This document shows, piece by piece, positions 37,758-46,868 of a DNA stretch of 52,373 nucleotides. Source of the stretch: Rhodospirillales bacterium (GTDB lineage Bacteria; Pseudomonadota; Alphaproteobacteria; UBA8366; Aestuariispiraceae); assembly GCA_002696645.1 (NCBI GenBank), contig NZSA01000051.1, positions 544 through 52,916 of the forward strand, read 5' to 3'. The notes below the pieces were generated by a model. That model was not told the DNA's origin, made no database searches, and saw only the letters and a program-made list of their open reading frames with translations. The translations under genes and the position numbers were made by a program. The stretch's first letter is position 1, and every line of letters starts with the position of its first letter.

Positions 37758-38903
37758 TCAGGAGACCGGCGGCTTGCGCAGAAGAAATTCGCGCCCGACC
37801 TTCACGCGGGGTTGGCCGTCATATTCCACGATATCCGCGGTGGCATAGGTTTCCGCCCAACGTTCCGGCAGATAGCTTCCGGTCCCAATGACATTAATTG
37901 GTGTATCCGCCAGCGCCATAACCTTGCATTTCTCTGGCCCGAAGCCAGAAGAAGCGACAATCTTGACGGCTGGGAAGCCCGCATTATTCAGCGCCTCACG
38001 CATATGCCAGACAGCAGCGGCGGAAACACCCGGGCCGATCAGATGGCGCAGTTCTCCCTCGTTGCGATAGCCCCGGATAGACCGCGGCGCATTGCGATCC
38101 AGAACGGCATAGGAGTTTGCGGGGTCCAAACCTTCCAGGAAACGACCACCCGGCGTATCTATTCGCACGGAAAGCCTGCCTTCCGCTGCTATTTCAGGAA
38201 ACCGATGACAGACCGCCAGGGCGTCACTGACTTCCAGCCCAAAGTAATCCACCAGAACGGTCAGGGGTTGATCAGGATGGGCTTCATGAAACATCTCCGC
38301 CGCGCGAACGGTGGACTCGGCATAGCCGATCAAGGCATGGGGCATGGTGCCAAGGCCGGAATCCCGGCCAAAATAACGGGCTGTTGCATTGGTCGCATTC
38401 CCGATGAATCCAACTGCCGCCGACTTCCGCTTCGCACGATCCGACCCGACAGAAGCCGCATAGGCCATGATTTCCGCCATTTCCGTCCCGGCGCAATGGC
38501 GCGCATCCATCGCCAGAAAGGCAACATTGGGCAGTTCCTGACACATGGTGAAAGCATTATAGGCCGATACACAGGCCGGACCAATTTTCTGAAGGAACAG
38601 GGTTTCCAGATCACACAGGTCATGAAAAGACCCTGTGATATACATCAACGGCTCCCCCGCCCCGACCCATCGACCTTCTTCAAACAGCAGGTCGATCTTC
38701 ACCATGCTGCCGCGTGCCGCAATGATGTCATTCAACCAATCAATAGCCAACCGGGGTGCAGACACGACCGGGCGGCGCATGAAGATTGCGTATGTAACCT
38801 GGATATCGCCAAATTTGGCGACAATTTCCCGCGTGCGCAGGAAATACGCATCGGTCCAGTCTTCTATAAAGGCATCAACATCATTGGCATCAGCGGCAGT
38901 CAT
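37758..38903 (-). CDS. pncB: Nicotinate phosphoribosyltransferase family protein
   Basis: A 381-residue NAPRTase/NMPRTase-like enzyme. It would join nicotinate to PRPP in NAD salvage. Motifs include 'TDAYFLRTREIV', 'GSFHDLCDLETLFLQKIGPA', 'FLAMDARHCAGTEM', 'GTMPHALIGYAESTVRAAEM' with the catalytic His region, 'TVLVDYFGLEVSDALAV', 'SVRIDTPGGRFLEGLD' and 'KIVASSGFGPEKCKVM'. Length is near that of the compact archaeal/alphaproteobacterial form. ATG 38903 is the start; an aro-type DAHP synthase gene lies upstream on the same strand after 83 nt. Confidence 0.87.
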   Translation of the reverse strand: MTAADANDVDAFIEDWTDAYFLRTREIVAKFGDIQVTYAIFMRRPVVSAPRLAIDWLNDIIAARGSMVKIDLLFEEGRWVGAGEPLMYITGSFHDLCDLETLFLQKIGPACVSAYNAFTMCQELPNVAFLAMDARHCAGTEMAEIMAYAASVGSDRAKRKSAAVGFIGNATNATARYFGRDSGLGTMPHALIGYAESTVRAAEMFHEAHPDQPLTVLVDYFGLEVSDALAVCHRFPEIAAEGRLSVRIDTPGGRFLEGLDPANSYAVLDRNAPRSIRGYRNEGELRHLIGPGVSAAAVWHMREALNNAGFPAVKIVASSGFGPEKCKVMALADTPINVIGTGSYLPERWAETYATADIVEYDGQPRVKVGREFLLRKPPVS

Positions 38904-38986
38904 TGTGACCCAAGCCCCCCGACAAGGATTGATCCGCTGGGCTTTTCCACTATCAGGAAACCCAGATCGAGAGAATTCTCCAGCGC

Positions 38987-40372
38987 TTATTCCGCAGCCT
39001 GCGAGGGACGTGCCCGCCCCACGCGACCGGCCTTCAATTCCTCAGCGATCAGGAACGCCAATTCCAATGCTTGCGCGCCATTCAGGCGTGGGTCGCAATG
39101 GGTGTGATACCGCGCTGACAGGTCCGCATCCGAAATCTCCTGCGCACCGCCCAAACATTCCGTGACGTCCTGGCCGGTCATTTCGAAATGCACGCCACCG
39201 GCATGGGTACCTTCAGCCTCATGCACGTCAAAGAACTGACGAACCTCGCTCAAAATCCGATCGAACGGGCGGGTTTTAAAGCCGCTTTCAGACTTGATGA
39301 CATTGCCATGCATTGGATCACAGGACCATACGACCTTACGGCCTTCCGCCTTTACCCGGCGCACCAGAGGGGGCAGATGCTCCATAGCCTTGTCGCTGCC
39401 CATCCGCGCGATCAGGGTCAGTCGCCCCGCCTCGTTCTTCGGATTCAGCACATCGATCAAACGGATCAGTTCATCCGGGTCGCTGCTGGGGCCGCATTTC
39501 ATGCCGATCGGGTTTTCAATGCCACGGCAGTATTCAACATGGGCACCATCGATCTGACGAGTGCGATCCCCGATCCAAATCATATGGGCAGAACAGTCAT
39601 ACCATTTGTTGGTCAGACTATCGCGCCGGGTCAAAGCCTGTTCATACCACAGCAACAGGCCTTCATGGCTGGTGTAGAAATCCGTCTCCGCAATGGTTGG
39701 CACCCGTTCAGAGGTCAAACCGCAGGCGGCCATGAAACTGAGCGTTTCATCCAGTCGCTCTGCCAGAGCTTTGTAACGCTCCCCCTGGGCGCTGCCAGCC
39801 ACGAAATCCAGGTTCCATTGATGCACCTGATGCAGGTCTGCAAACCCGCCCTGTGCAAAGGCGCGCAGCAAATTCAAGGTGGAGGCAGACTGGTGATAGG
39901 CGCGCATCATCCGCGTCGGATCCGGTGTGCGGTCTTCTGCCGTGAAGTTCATGCCATTGACGATATCACCGCGATAGCTGGGCAGTTCCACATCGCCAAT
40001 CTTTTCCATTGGGGCAGAGCGCGGCTTTGCAAATTGACCCGCCATGCGGCCAACTTTAACCACCGGGCATGCTGCACCAAAGGTCAGTACGACCGCCATC
40101 TGCAGCAAGACCTTAAAGGTATCGCGGATGTTGTTGGCGGAAAACTCAGCGAAGCTCTCGGCACAATCGCCGCCCTGCAACAGGAATGCCTTGCCTTCGG
40201 AGACCTCAGCCAGAGACGCTTTTAGCTTGCGTGCCTCACCCGCAAAAACCAACGGCGGGTTCGCCGCAAGTTCAGCCTCCACTGAGGTCAAAGCCGCCAA
40301 ATCCGGATAGTCCGGCACCTGTTTAACAGGTTTTCCGCGCCAGCTTTCAGGACTCCAAGTACCGTTCGCCAT
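38987..40372 (-). CDS. aroF: 3-Deoxy-7-phosphoheptulonate synthase, class II
   Basis: A 461-residue plant-type DAHP synthase that condenses PEP and erythrose-4-phosphate at the entry to the shikimate pathway. '[20 protein letters not shown]', '[20 protein letters not shown]', '[11 protein letters not shown]', '[20 protein letters not shown]' and '[11 protein letters not shown]' are class II signatures with the metal-binding Cys, His, Glu and Asp. The longest frame starts at GTG 40381, but GGAG abuts that codon; ATG 40372 has GGAG 8 nt upstream and begins '[18 protein letters not shown]'. The gene symbol is by function, since naming of class II genes varies. Confidence 0.95.
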   Translation of the reverse strand: MANGTWSPESWRGKPVKQVPDYPDLAALTSVEAELAANPPLVFAGEARKLKASLAEVSEGKAFLLQGGDCAESFAEFSANNIRDTFKVLLQMAVVLTFGAACPVVKVGRMAGQFAKPRSAPMEKIGDVELPSYRGDIVNGMNFTAEDRTPDPTRMMRAYHQSASTLNLLRAFAQGGFADLHQVHQWNLDFVAGSAQGERYKALAERLDETLSFMAACGLTSERVPTIAETDFYTSHEGLLLWYEQALTRRDSLTNKWYDCSAHMIWIGDRTRQIDGAHVEYCRGIENPIGMKCGPSSDPDELIRLIDVLNPKNEAGRLTLIARMGSDKAMEHLPPLVRRVKAEGRKVVWSCDPMHGNVIKSESGFKTRPFDRILSEVRQFFDVHEAEGTHAGGVHFEMTGQDVTECLGGAQEISDADLSARYHTHCDPRLNGAQALELAFLIAEELKAGRVGRARPSQAAE

Positions 40373-40381
40373 TTCATCCAC

Positions 40382-40687
40382 TCCAAGAAATTACCATTCT
40401 GACACCTGTCCGTTACGAGAACATTATCAGATTGTGGGGGTGTTTTACGCGCTCACACCGGGGTTTTCCACAGGTTATTGCGGACAAATTCCTATTCCGC
40501 CAAAATAACGCAAACCGTCGATGGACTTGAAGGCGCATTCACGCTAAATCATTATGCGCTCGCGCAGCCCTATATCAAGATACTCCAGCCATTTGATAGC
40601 CTGGTACGTTCATCGTCATGGACGCCTTTATTTGCGCAAATTTATCTTCAGGTATACACCAACATTCCAACAAGGATAACCGGCACA
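40382..40687. other. Intergenic region between DAHP synthase and small lipoprotein genes
   Basis: A 306 bp divergent gap. A TTTTCCACA at 40464-40472 resembles a DnaA box with one mismatch but is alone. An open frame crosses from 40478 into the lipoprotein gene without family-like sequence. I see no RNA gene. Promoters for both flanking genes should be here. Confidence 0.5.
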
Positions 40688-40867
40688 ATGACCAAACCTG
40701 TAATTCGCATCACGACCCTGATCGCAAGCATCAGTGCCCTTTTTCTCCTGACCGCCTGTGAACCCGAAATGGGCACACCAGAATGGTGCAAGATGATCAA
40801 AGAAAAAGGTGTCGAGAACGTGACCGCAAAAGAAACCGCAAATTTCGCGAAAAACTGCGTCCTGTAA
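40688..40867 (+). CDS. Small DUF3012-like lipoprotein
   Basis: A 59-residue lipoprotein: signal 'TLIASISALFLLTACEPEMG' with lipobox 'LTAC', then 'GTPEWCKMIKEKGVENVTAK' and 'ETANFAKNCVL'. The mature part, 'PEWC...FAKNC', resembles DUF3012, a family of tiny outer-envelope proteins with two conserved Cys that probably form a disulfide. Function unknown. ATG 40688 is preceded by AAGGAT; the frame is open further upstream to 40478 but without signal character. Confidence 0.8.
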   Translation: MTKPVIRITTLIASISALFLLTACEPEMGTPEWCKMIKEKGVENVTAKETANFAKNCVL

Positions 40868-40898
40868 AACGCAATTACTTCGTCCTTTTTGCTGACGC

Positions 40899-42272
40899 CT
40901 ATTCCGCTGCGGCTGCCCGAACTACGGGCTCTCGCATCGTCACGAATTCTTCCGCACTTGTTGGATGAATGCCAACGGTCGCGTCGAAATCTGCCTTTGT
41001 CGCGCCAGCCTTCATCGCGACCCCAAAGCCCTGGGCGATTTCGCCGGATTCCGGACCGACCATATGCAAGCCGACCACACGGTCACTTTTGGTGTCAACG
41101 ATCAACTTCATGAAGCTGCGCTCGTCACTGCCAGACATTGTGTGCTTCATTGGGCGAAATTCAGAGCAATAGACATCCACCTCACCATATTTCGTGCGGG
41201 CTTCTGCTTCTGACAGGCCGACAGTCCCAATCGGCGGCTGGCTGAAAACAGCGGTTGGAATATCGCGATAATCCATCTTCCGCCCACCCTTGCCATAGGT
41301 GTTATGGGCGAAAACCATGCCTTCCGCGATGGCGACCGGCGTCAGGGCGACACGATCAATCACATCGCCCAGGGCATAAATGGACTTAACCGAGGTCTGG
41401 AAATCATCATTGACGATGATTGCCCCACCCTTTGCCAATTCAACCCCGGCCTCTTCCAGACCCAGGCCCGCCGTATTGGGCGCCCGTCCCGTAGCATACA
41501 GGATGGTATCTGCTTCCATCGTGGACCCGTCTTCCAGGGTTGCCACCAATGTCCCGTTGTCCCGTTTATCGACCTTCGCGATATTAGCGTTGAATTGCAG
41601 GTCAATTCCTTTCTTGCGAATTTCCTCCGCCAGGAAATGGCGCACATCGTCATCGAATCCACGCAGGAAATGCGGGCCACGATACAATTGCGTGACCTGT
41701 GATCCCAAACCATTCAGAACGCCGGCCAATTCAACCGCAATATAACCGCCGCCCACGACAATCACACGCTTGGGCAGGGCATCCATAAAGAAGAATTCAT
41801 TCGATGTGATGACATGCTCGCGCCCCGGAATCTCTGGAACCGACGGCCAGCCCCCGACTGCGACCAGAATACGTTCCGCCGTGATGGTTTCCCCATTCAC
41901 CTCAACCTCATGGGGACCCTTTACCGTTGCGCGGGCATTATACAGGGTGACGCCTGCATTTTTCAGCAAACCATCATAAATGCCATTCAACCGATTGATT
42001 TCAGTATTCTTCCGTTCCACCAGAGTGGCCCAATCGAAACTGCGTGGCCCGACCGTCCAGCCAAAACCGGCAGCTTCTTCGAAATCTTCCCGATAGTGGG
42101 AGGCGTAGACCATCAGTTTCTTGGGAACACAGCCAACATTGACGCAGGTTCCGCCCAGATATCGATCTTCCGCGACAGCCACTTTCGCGCCCAGAGACGC
42201 AGACATACGTCCCGCCCGGACCCCGCCGGAACCGGCACCAATTACAAACAAATCATAGTCATAGTGGCTCAT
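40899..42272 (-). CDS. gor: Glutathione-disulfide reductase
   Basis: A 457-residue flavoprotein disulfide reductase. It keeps glutathione reduced using NADPH. The FAD site '[20 protein letters not shown]', the redox pair C43/C48 in '[19 protein letters not shown]', the NAD(P) site '[20 protein letters not shown]' with basic '[11 protein letters not shown]' favouring NADPH, 'TVGLSEAEA' and the C-terminal '[14 protein letters not shown]' with catalytic His-Glu are all present. The Gor subtype rather than lipoamide dehydrogenase is indicated by the '[13 protein letters not shown]' and 'MKHTMSG' stretches. Confidence 0.95.
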   Translation of the reverse strand: MSHYDYDLFVIGAGSGGVRAGRMSASLGAKVAVAEDRYLGGTCVNVGCVPKKLMVYASHYREDFEEAAGFGWTVGPRSFDWATLVERKNTEINRLNGIYDGLLKNAGVTLYNARATVKGPHEVEVNGETITAERILVAVGGWPSVPEIPGREHVITSNEFFFMDALPKRVIVVGGGYIAVELAGVLNGLGSQVTQLYRGPHFLRGFDDDVRHFLAEEIRKKGIDLQFNANIAKVDKRDNGTLVATLEDGSTMEADTILYATGRAPNTAGLGLEEAGVELAKGGAIIVNDDFQTSVKSIYALGDVIDRVALTPVAIAEGMVFAHNTYGKGGRKMDYRDIPTAVFSQPPIGTVGLSEAEARTKYGEVDVYCSEFRPMKHTMSGSDERSFMKLIVDTKSDRVVGLHMVGPESGEIAQGFGVAMKAGATKADFDATVGIHPTSAEEFVTMREPVVRAAAAE

Positions 42273-42379
42273 CGCGAAACGCGCTCCTATATGGTACTAA
42301 AGATAAATCCTCATCTAGCGGAAACATGGGGTAGAACAGCGAAGAGGACAAGAGCCGGTTCGCCCGGCATGAGGAACGA

Positions 42380-42742
42380 ATGTCAGAAACCAGGAAAAAC
42401 ACCCCGGAACGGCGCTATCCCCGTTTAAAGGTCTGTGTGAATTTTCGCGCAGGCGACGTGCTGCCTTCCTGTGGCGCTAAGGGGTCTAGGGAACTGGCCC
42501 AATCGTTAAAGGAAGAAATTGCCAAGCGCGGCGACTTTATCAGCCTGGAGACAGTGCATTGCCTGGGAAAATGTCATATTGGCCCAACCCTGAAACTGCT
42601 GCCATCTGGGCCGTTTCTACAGGGGGCCCAGGCCGCAGATGCGGCGTGTATCGCCGACCTGCTGCAGGCTGAATCCTATGATATCCTGGAACATAAATTT
42701 GCTAACCCCGATGAATTTGAGACCGTTCAGAAAAAGCCATGA
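42380..42742 (+). CDS. Thioredoxin-fold 2Fe-2S ferredoxin-like protein
   Basis: A 120-residue protein with four Cys arranged as 'LKVCVNFRAGDVLPSCGAKG' and 'ETVHCLGKCHIGPTLKLLPS', the pattern of thioredoxin-like 2Fe-2S ferredoxins also seen in NuoE and DUF1636-type proteins. It probably binds a cluster and transfers electrons in the cytosol, partner unknown. GAGGAACGA precedes the ATG. Its TGA overlaps the next gene's ATG (ATGA), so it heads a coupled cluster with a secreted protein and a VWA protein. Confidence 0.8.
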   Translation: MSETRKNTPERRYPRLKVCVNFRAGDVLPSCGAKGSRELAQSLKEEIAKRGDFISLETVHCLGKCHIGPTLKLLPSGPFLQGAQAADAACIADLLQAESYDILEHKFANPDEFETVQKKP

Positions 42743-43191
42743 TCCTGCGCGCCAAAATTCTGATAATCCTGTTATGTATTGGACTTGGCAGCCTGGCCCT
42801 GTTGCAATCATCGCCAGTCGCGCTGGCGCAAAGCCAGGAATTCATGCGCCGTATTCCAGAAGTAGTTCAGCCAGAACCCTACAAGCCCACCCGAACAAAA
42901 GTTGGCGGCACCCGGATAATTTATCCTGTGGACCCGCAATCCCTTAACCAGGCCCTGTCGAAGAACCTGTCAGAGGCCTGTGCCCGGCTGGAATTCAATC
43001 AGGCGCGCCATGGCCGCTATTTCATTATGGTGCCCCGTCCGAACCAGGACCCCTTGCGGTTCGGCTATGCCCAGGGGGATGGATTGAACTTGTTAGACCC
43101 AAACGGTTTACGCGGTACAGATGTCATCTATCTTTTTGACCGGGATGAGACATCAGAGTGTAAAGTTTATGTCTATCCCAAAACATTTTAA
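42739..43191 (+). CDS. Secreted protein of unknown function
   Basis: A 150-residue protein with an N-terminal signal peptide ('ILIILLCIGLGSLALLQSSP' and a likely cleavage after 'VALAQ'). The mature part has 'LSKNLSEACARLEFNQARHG', 'RYFIMVPRPNQDPLRFGYAQ' and ends 'SECKVYVYPKTF', with two Cys that could bridge. I do not recognise a family. It overlaps the ferredoxin gene by 4 nt and lies 6 nt (longest frame) or 42 nt (chosen start) before the VWA gene, so the three are likely co-expressed. Confidence 0.75.
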   Translation: MILRAKILIILLCIGLGSLALLQSSPVALAQSQEFMRRIPEVVQPEPYKPTRTKVGGTRIIYPVDPQSLNQALSKNLSEACARLEFNQARHGRYFIMVPRPNQDPLRFGYAQGDGLNLLDPNGLRGTDVIYLFDRDETSECKVYVYPKTF

Positions 43192-43233
43192 GGCATTATG
43201 CCGTCGCAAGGGGTGACCAAGAGGTCCACAGAC

Positions 43234-44031
43234 ATGAAGCCTGTTATTAGAGTCTGCATTGCCGCCTGTTTCGGCCTGGCCCTTTTGTCCGGCATGGCGG
43301 GGCCCCCTCCCATACGCAGTTTCGCCGCGCTGGAAACCACGCCGACCGGGCGAGAAGGAAAATGCGGCGCGGTTGATCTGGTGATCGCGATGGACACGAC
43401 CCATTCCATGGCGACCGCTATTCGCGATGTGAAACGCGAAATGGTCCATTTGTTGGATTTGACGAAATTCGTCTCAGGTGGGGATTACCGACTAGGACTG
43501 ATCAGTTTCAAGGATCGCATCACGGTCGAGGTCGACCTGGGAGGTACCCCCGATAATCCAGACACGGCAGAGGCAATCAGTTGGAGCATCCGCCGCCTGA
43601 CTGCAGAAGGCGGCAATGGCGGACCGGAAGCCAGTGACGAAGCCCTGCATACGGCCGTCGCCAATCTGACCGCAGAAAACCGCCCGCAAGACGGGGATTT
43701 CACGGGCGTTTGGGAGGCACGCAGCCGCATCCTGGTGCTGGTCACAGACAACCTGCCAGGCGGTTTTGATGATCAGTTTGATGAGGGCGTGGATGACCTG
43801 AATGCCCGCGATGTCACAACATTGGCGCTGGATAAGGATATCCGCATTTCGTCGGTTTACATCCCGACATCTGGATTTGAAATGTCGCCAGACCCGCGCG
43901 TGGAGCAGATCATGCGCGCCTATGCGCAACTGACCGGCGGCGTATTTGCCATCACCCAGACGTCAGGTCTGGGCGCAGCAGAAGCCATTGCCGATATCAT
44001 CAACCGATGCGGCTCGCGCCCCCTGTCCTAA
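43234..44031 (+). CDS. Secreted von Willebrand factor A domain protein
   Basis: About 265 residues: a signal peptide ('VCIAACFGLALLSGMAGPPP') and a VWA domain whose MIDAS reads D-T-T-H-S ('LVIAMDTTHSMATAIRDVKR', near residue 52), with 'YRLGLISFKDRITVEVDLGG' and 'SRILVLVTDNLPGGFDDQ' supplying the other metal-site residues. VWA proteins bind partner proteins through the metal, here outside the cytoplasm. ATG 43234 begins a proper signal peptide with AGAGG 9 nt upstream; ATG 43198 is the alternative. Third gene of the ferredoxin/secreted/VWA cluster. Confidence 0.85.
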   Translation: MKPVIRVCIAACFGLALLSGMAGPPPIRSFAALETTPTGREGKCGAVDLVIAMDTTHSMATAIRDVKREMVHLLDLTKFVSGGDYRLGLISFKDRITVEVDLGGTPDNPDTAEAISWSIRRLTAEGGNGGPEASDEALHTAVANLTAENRPQDGDFTGVWEARSRILVLVTDNLPGGFDDQFDEGVDDLNARDVTTLALDKDIRISSVYIPTSGFEMSPDPRVEQIMRAYAQLTGGVFAITQTSGLGAAEAIADIINRCGSRPLS

Positions 44032-44073
44032 CAAACTGCCAGAACAGGGGCGGGAATTTATCAGGAACGGAAC

Positions 44074-44379
44074 TTAAGCGGCCAGCTTCAGCGCAGGCAC
44101 TTCGACACCGAACAATGCTTCATACGCTTTCGGATCGTAATGGCGCAGGCACAGAGCGGCAAAATCAGAGGCCGTCATACCCAGTTGCAGGGCCATTGAC
44201 TGATAGAATGCAGACGGCACCGGACGGCGGCCTACTTCAATATCAGAAAGCCAGCCAGCATTGGGCAGGCCAGCCTGTTCGGCCAATTCAGCCTGGGTGA
44301 TTTCACGGGCCAGGCGCAATTGTTCAATCTGGTGACCGCCTTCAGCCCAGGGGCCGCGAATGTCTGTCGTCGTTGTCAT
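44074..44379 (-). CDS. XRE-type HTH regulator
   Basis: A 101-residue DNA-binding protein with a lambda-repressor-like helix-turn-helix ('QLRLAREITQAELAEQAGLP' followed by 'NAGWLSDIEVGRRPVPSAFY'). The C-terminal part 'LGMTASDFAALCLRHYDPKA' and 'YEALFGVEVPAL' recurs in small alphaproteobacterial XRE proteins. ATG 44379 has AAGGAC upstream; in-frame ATGs at 44409 and 44394 would add a few residues. Its targets are unknown; it faces the VWA gene tail to tail. Confidence 0.82.
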   Translation of the reverse strand: MTTTTDIRGPWAEGGHQIEQLRLAREITQAELAEQAGLPNAGWLSDIEVGRRPVPSAFYQSMALQLGMTASDFAALCLRHYDPKAYEALFGVEVPALKLAA

Positions 44380-44637
44380 ACTCTTGTCCTTCATTTCTGT
44401 CGGGCGCACCTCTCAGAAAAGAAAGCGCGCTGGTTTTTCCATTTGCCATACGGGAATTTATGCATGCGCTATGCCAATAAATGGTTAACAGATGCTGTGC
44501 GTTCATGGTGTCATGAGCGCGGCGGCCTGATAAACCGGGTGGATCACAGCGCCGATGTCATCGTCCCTCGGCGTTGGACGTCACATTATTGCAATGCACA
44601 AATAACTTAACCGCAAAGATCGAGACGCAGGGATGCG

Positions 44638-45117
44638 TCAAACGCATGGCTGGACAGTATCGCGTCCCGGAACCTGTGCCAAAAGCTGAGAAATGCTGAG
44701 GGGTTCTGTGGGTCCTATCAGGTCTGGCGCGATGTCACACAGCGGAACCAGGACAAAGGCACGCTCTGCAATTCGCGGATGCGGCAGCGTCAGACGTTCC
44801 GAATTCAGCACGGTATCGCCAAAAAACAGGATATCCAGGTCGATCTGACGGGGGCCGTTCACAACAGAAGGGACGCGACCGATCTCCGATTCCAGGCGTT
44901 TGAGAAAATCCAGCAGGGCCAGCGGCGTCAAATCCGTCACCCCGGACACGACCATATTCAGAAACGCGGGCTGGTCGGCCACATACATCGGGGCCGTTTC
45001 GTAAATGCCAGATTGCTGATCAATCACCACATGTTCCTGCAGCCGGTCAATCGCGGTTTCAAGCGACAGATGCCGGTCCCCCAAATTGCCGCCTAACGCC
45101 AGATAGACCCGAACCAT
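44638..45117 (-). CDS. folK: 2-Amino-4-hydroxy-6-hydroxymethyldihydropteridine pyrophosphokinase
   Basis: A 159-residue HPPK. It transfers pyrophosphate from ATP to 6-hydroxymethyl-dihydropterin ahead of FolP. 'VYLALGGNLGDRHLSLETAI', 'RQIDLDILFFGD' and 'LTLPHPRIAERAFVLVPLCD' are the family signatures with metal-binding Asp residues. ATG 45117 has AAAGGGG 6 nt upstream and lies just after the folP stop; a TTG at 45123 would overlap that stop as TTGA. Confidence 0.95.
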   Translation of the reverse strand: MVRVYLALGGNLGDRHLSLETAIDRLQEHVVIDQQSGIYETAPMYVADQPAFLNMVVSGVTDLTPLALLDFLKRLESEIGRVPSVVNGPRQIDLDILFFGDTVLNSERLTLPHPRIAERAFVLVPLCDIAPDLIGPTEPLSISQLLAQVPGRDTVQPCV

Positions 45118-45119
45118 GA

Positions 45120-46013
45120 TCAACCCCTTTCCGCGCGTGCTGCCTTCCCGGCTTGCAGCATTGCTTCGGTCATTCGAACCACTTTCACATTCTCTTCAAC
45201 ATCATGGACGCGCACAATGGCAGCCCCGCGCTGTACCGCTAATGCGGTGGTCGCCAATGTTGGATCGCGTCGATCATCTGCTGGCAGATTAAGCACACGC
45301 CCCATAAAGCTTTTGCGACTGGCCCCCAGTAAAACCGGATAGCCAATTGCCCGAATAACATCGATCCCTTCAATCAGGGCCATATTCTGGGCGGGCGTTT
45401 TACCGAACCCGACACCGGGATCCAGTATAATCCGATCACCACTGACACCGGCTTTGATAGCATTCTGCGCCAGATCCGCCATTTCCTGACAGACGACGCG
45501 CAAAAATCCAGCGCCATAATCCGGTGCGGTGTAACTGCCACCCAAAACGCGGTCGATTTCTGCATGGCCAGGTTTGCTGCGGTTATGCATCAGGATTACC
45601 GGACAATTCGCAGCCTGTGCCACGGCGGCCATATCCGGGTCCGCCTGAAAGGCCCAGACGTCATTGATAATGTCAGCCCCCGCCGACAGTGCTGCCTGTG
45701 CGACGGATGCCTTATAGGTATCGATGGATATCGCGACATCGGGCAATTCCGCACGCAGGGCGGCAATAACCGGTGCGACACGCTGGGCCTCTTCCTGGGC
45801 CGGGATATAGGCCGCCCCCGGTCGCGTGCTTTCCCCCCCGATATCCAGAATATCGACGCCAGCCTGGAAAAATTTCACCGATTGCGCCACTGCGGCGGCG
45901 ATGATGTCGCGTTCGCGGCCTAGTCCGTCGCCTGAGAAGGAGTCCGGTGTGATATTCACGATACCCATAACAAGGCATCGAGACGGTGGCGAAAGAAGGA
46001 TGGAACGGGGCAT
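45120..46013 (-). CDS. folP: Dihydropteroate synthase
   Basis: A 297-residue DHPS, the sulfonamide target, which joins p-aminobenzoate to the pterin pyrophosphate. 'VMGIVNITPDSFSGDGLG', 'FFQAGVDILDIGGESTRPGA', 'ISIDTYKASVAQAALSAGAD', 'PVILMHNRSKPG', 'IILDPGVGFGKTPAQNMALI' and 'VLLGASRKSFMGRVLNLP' with the closing 'IVRVHDVEENV' are all present. It is followed directly by folK and is divergent from folB. Confidence 0.97.
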   Translation of the reverse strand: MPRSILLSPPSRCLVMGIVNITPDSFSGDGLGRERDIIAAAVAQSVKFFQAGVDILDIGGESTRPGAAYIPAQEEAQRVAPVIAALRAELPDVAISIDTYKASVAQAALSAGADIINDVWAFQADPDMAAVAQAANCPVILMHNRSKPGHAEIDRVLGGSYTAPDYGAGFLRVVCQEMADLAQNAIKAGVSGDRIILDPGVGFGKTPAQNMALIEGIDVIRAIGYPVLLGASRKSFMGRVLNLPADDRRDPTLATTALAVQRGAAIVRVHDVEENVKVVRMTEAMLQAGKAARAERG

Positions 46014-46210
46014 ATGGAAAGCCTCCTATCTGATCTGACTTTTCTTGCGTTCCCGGCCTGTTTGGGTAGTGTGTGCCGCTTGATGTCGGGGAAGTAGACC
46101 GTCAGAATGGCTTTGCCAAGTCTTCAGACGCCCCAGTGGCCGGTGATTAACGGTGCGGATATCCTGTGACCATAGGACAGGCTCCGCCCCAAGCGAAAGG
46201 GTGAGCAGAG

Positions 46211-46672
46211 ATGCGCGTGATGTCCGAGCTAGCACAGGACGCCTATCCGCTGACCAATGAGTCTGAACCGTCATCCCTGCACGACATAAACAAGGCGCCA
46301 GATCAGACCGATGTTGTGTATCGCATTGCCGTTCGTGACCTGGAAGTCACCTGGAGCATCGGCGTTTATGACTATGAACATCAGAAACGCCAGCCTATCC
46401 TGATCAACCTGGATCTGGAAGCGCGCGCCCTGGACGATTGGGACGCTGACGATTATCAGGCCGTTCCCTGCTATGCCCGGATCGTTGAACGCATTGGGCA
46501 AATGGCGGCCGAAGGCCATGTGAAACTGGTCGAAACACTGGCCAATCGCATCGCCGAAATGTGTCTTGAGGATGATCGAATCCTGTCCGCGAAAATCCGC
46601 GTTGAGAAACCGGAAGCTTTGAAAAATGCGGGCTCTGTGGGCGTTGAAATCACCCGCACACGCATCGCCTGA
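46211..46672 (+). CDS. folB: Dihydroneopterin aldolase
   Basis: A 153-residue FolB-type protein. It cleaves dihydroneopterin to hydroxymethyl-dihydropterin. Core motifs: 'YRIAVRDLEVTWSIGVYDYE' with the substrate-binding 'IGVYDYEHQKRQPILINLDL' and 'VKLVETLANRIAEMCLEDDR' with the catalytic Glu, then 'KIRVEKPEALKNAGSVGVEI'. The catalytic core starts near residue 35, so the N-terminus is longer than usual; an ATG at 46220 is also possible. It is divergent from folP-folK by 197 bp. Confidence 0.9.
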   Translation: MRVMSELAQDAYPLTNESEPSSLHDINKAPDQTDVVYRIAVRDLEVTWSIGVYDYEHQKRQPILINLDLEARALDDWDADDYQAVPCYARIVERIGQMAAEGHVKLVETLANRIAEMCLEDDRILSAKIRVEKPEALKNAGSVGVEITRTRIA

Positions 46673-46734
46673 TCTGGATAGCCCGGCCCCCGATTCGCTA
46701 TTACTGGCGGACAGCACACAATAGCGCCGCATAG

Positions 46735-46799
46735 GTTTGCACTGCAAACAAGTCTCAAACAGGCGGAATTCCGCGCCTGACGTTTGGGGGAATACCCCC
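46735..46799. promoter_or_regulatory. Three stacked dyads upstream of the ankyrin gene
   Basis: GTTTGC-ACT-GCAAAC (46735-46749), GCGGAATTCCGC (46763-46774, perfect) and GGGGG-AATA-CCCCC (46786-46799) occur within 65 nt in the folB-ankyrin gap. The first looks like an operator, the third like a short stem-loop without a T tract, possibly ending the folB message. No clear -35/-10 pair is visible. Confidence 0.45.
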
Positions 46800-46868
46800 T
46801 AGATGCTAATACTTGCACCGTTTCCGCCACAACATGTAGGGTATCCCTGAATTTGGCAGGAGTCTGTT

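Noticed and set aside
37812..39107. Plus-strand frame of 431 codons opposite the nicotinate phosphoribosyltransferase gene
   Set aside because: Antisense shadow; product has no recognisable motif and the minus-strand gene is conserved.
39188..40225. Plus-strand frame of 345 codons opposite the DAHP synthase gene
   Set aside because: Antisense shadow of a clearly identified class II DAHP synthase; no start signal or domain.
40464..40472. TTTTCCACA as a DnaA box and possible origin
   Set aside because: A single mismatched box with no AT-rich unwinding region or dnaA/parA neighbours.
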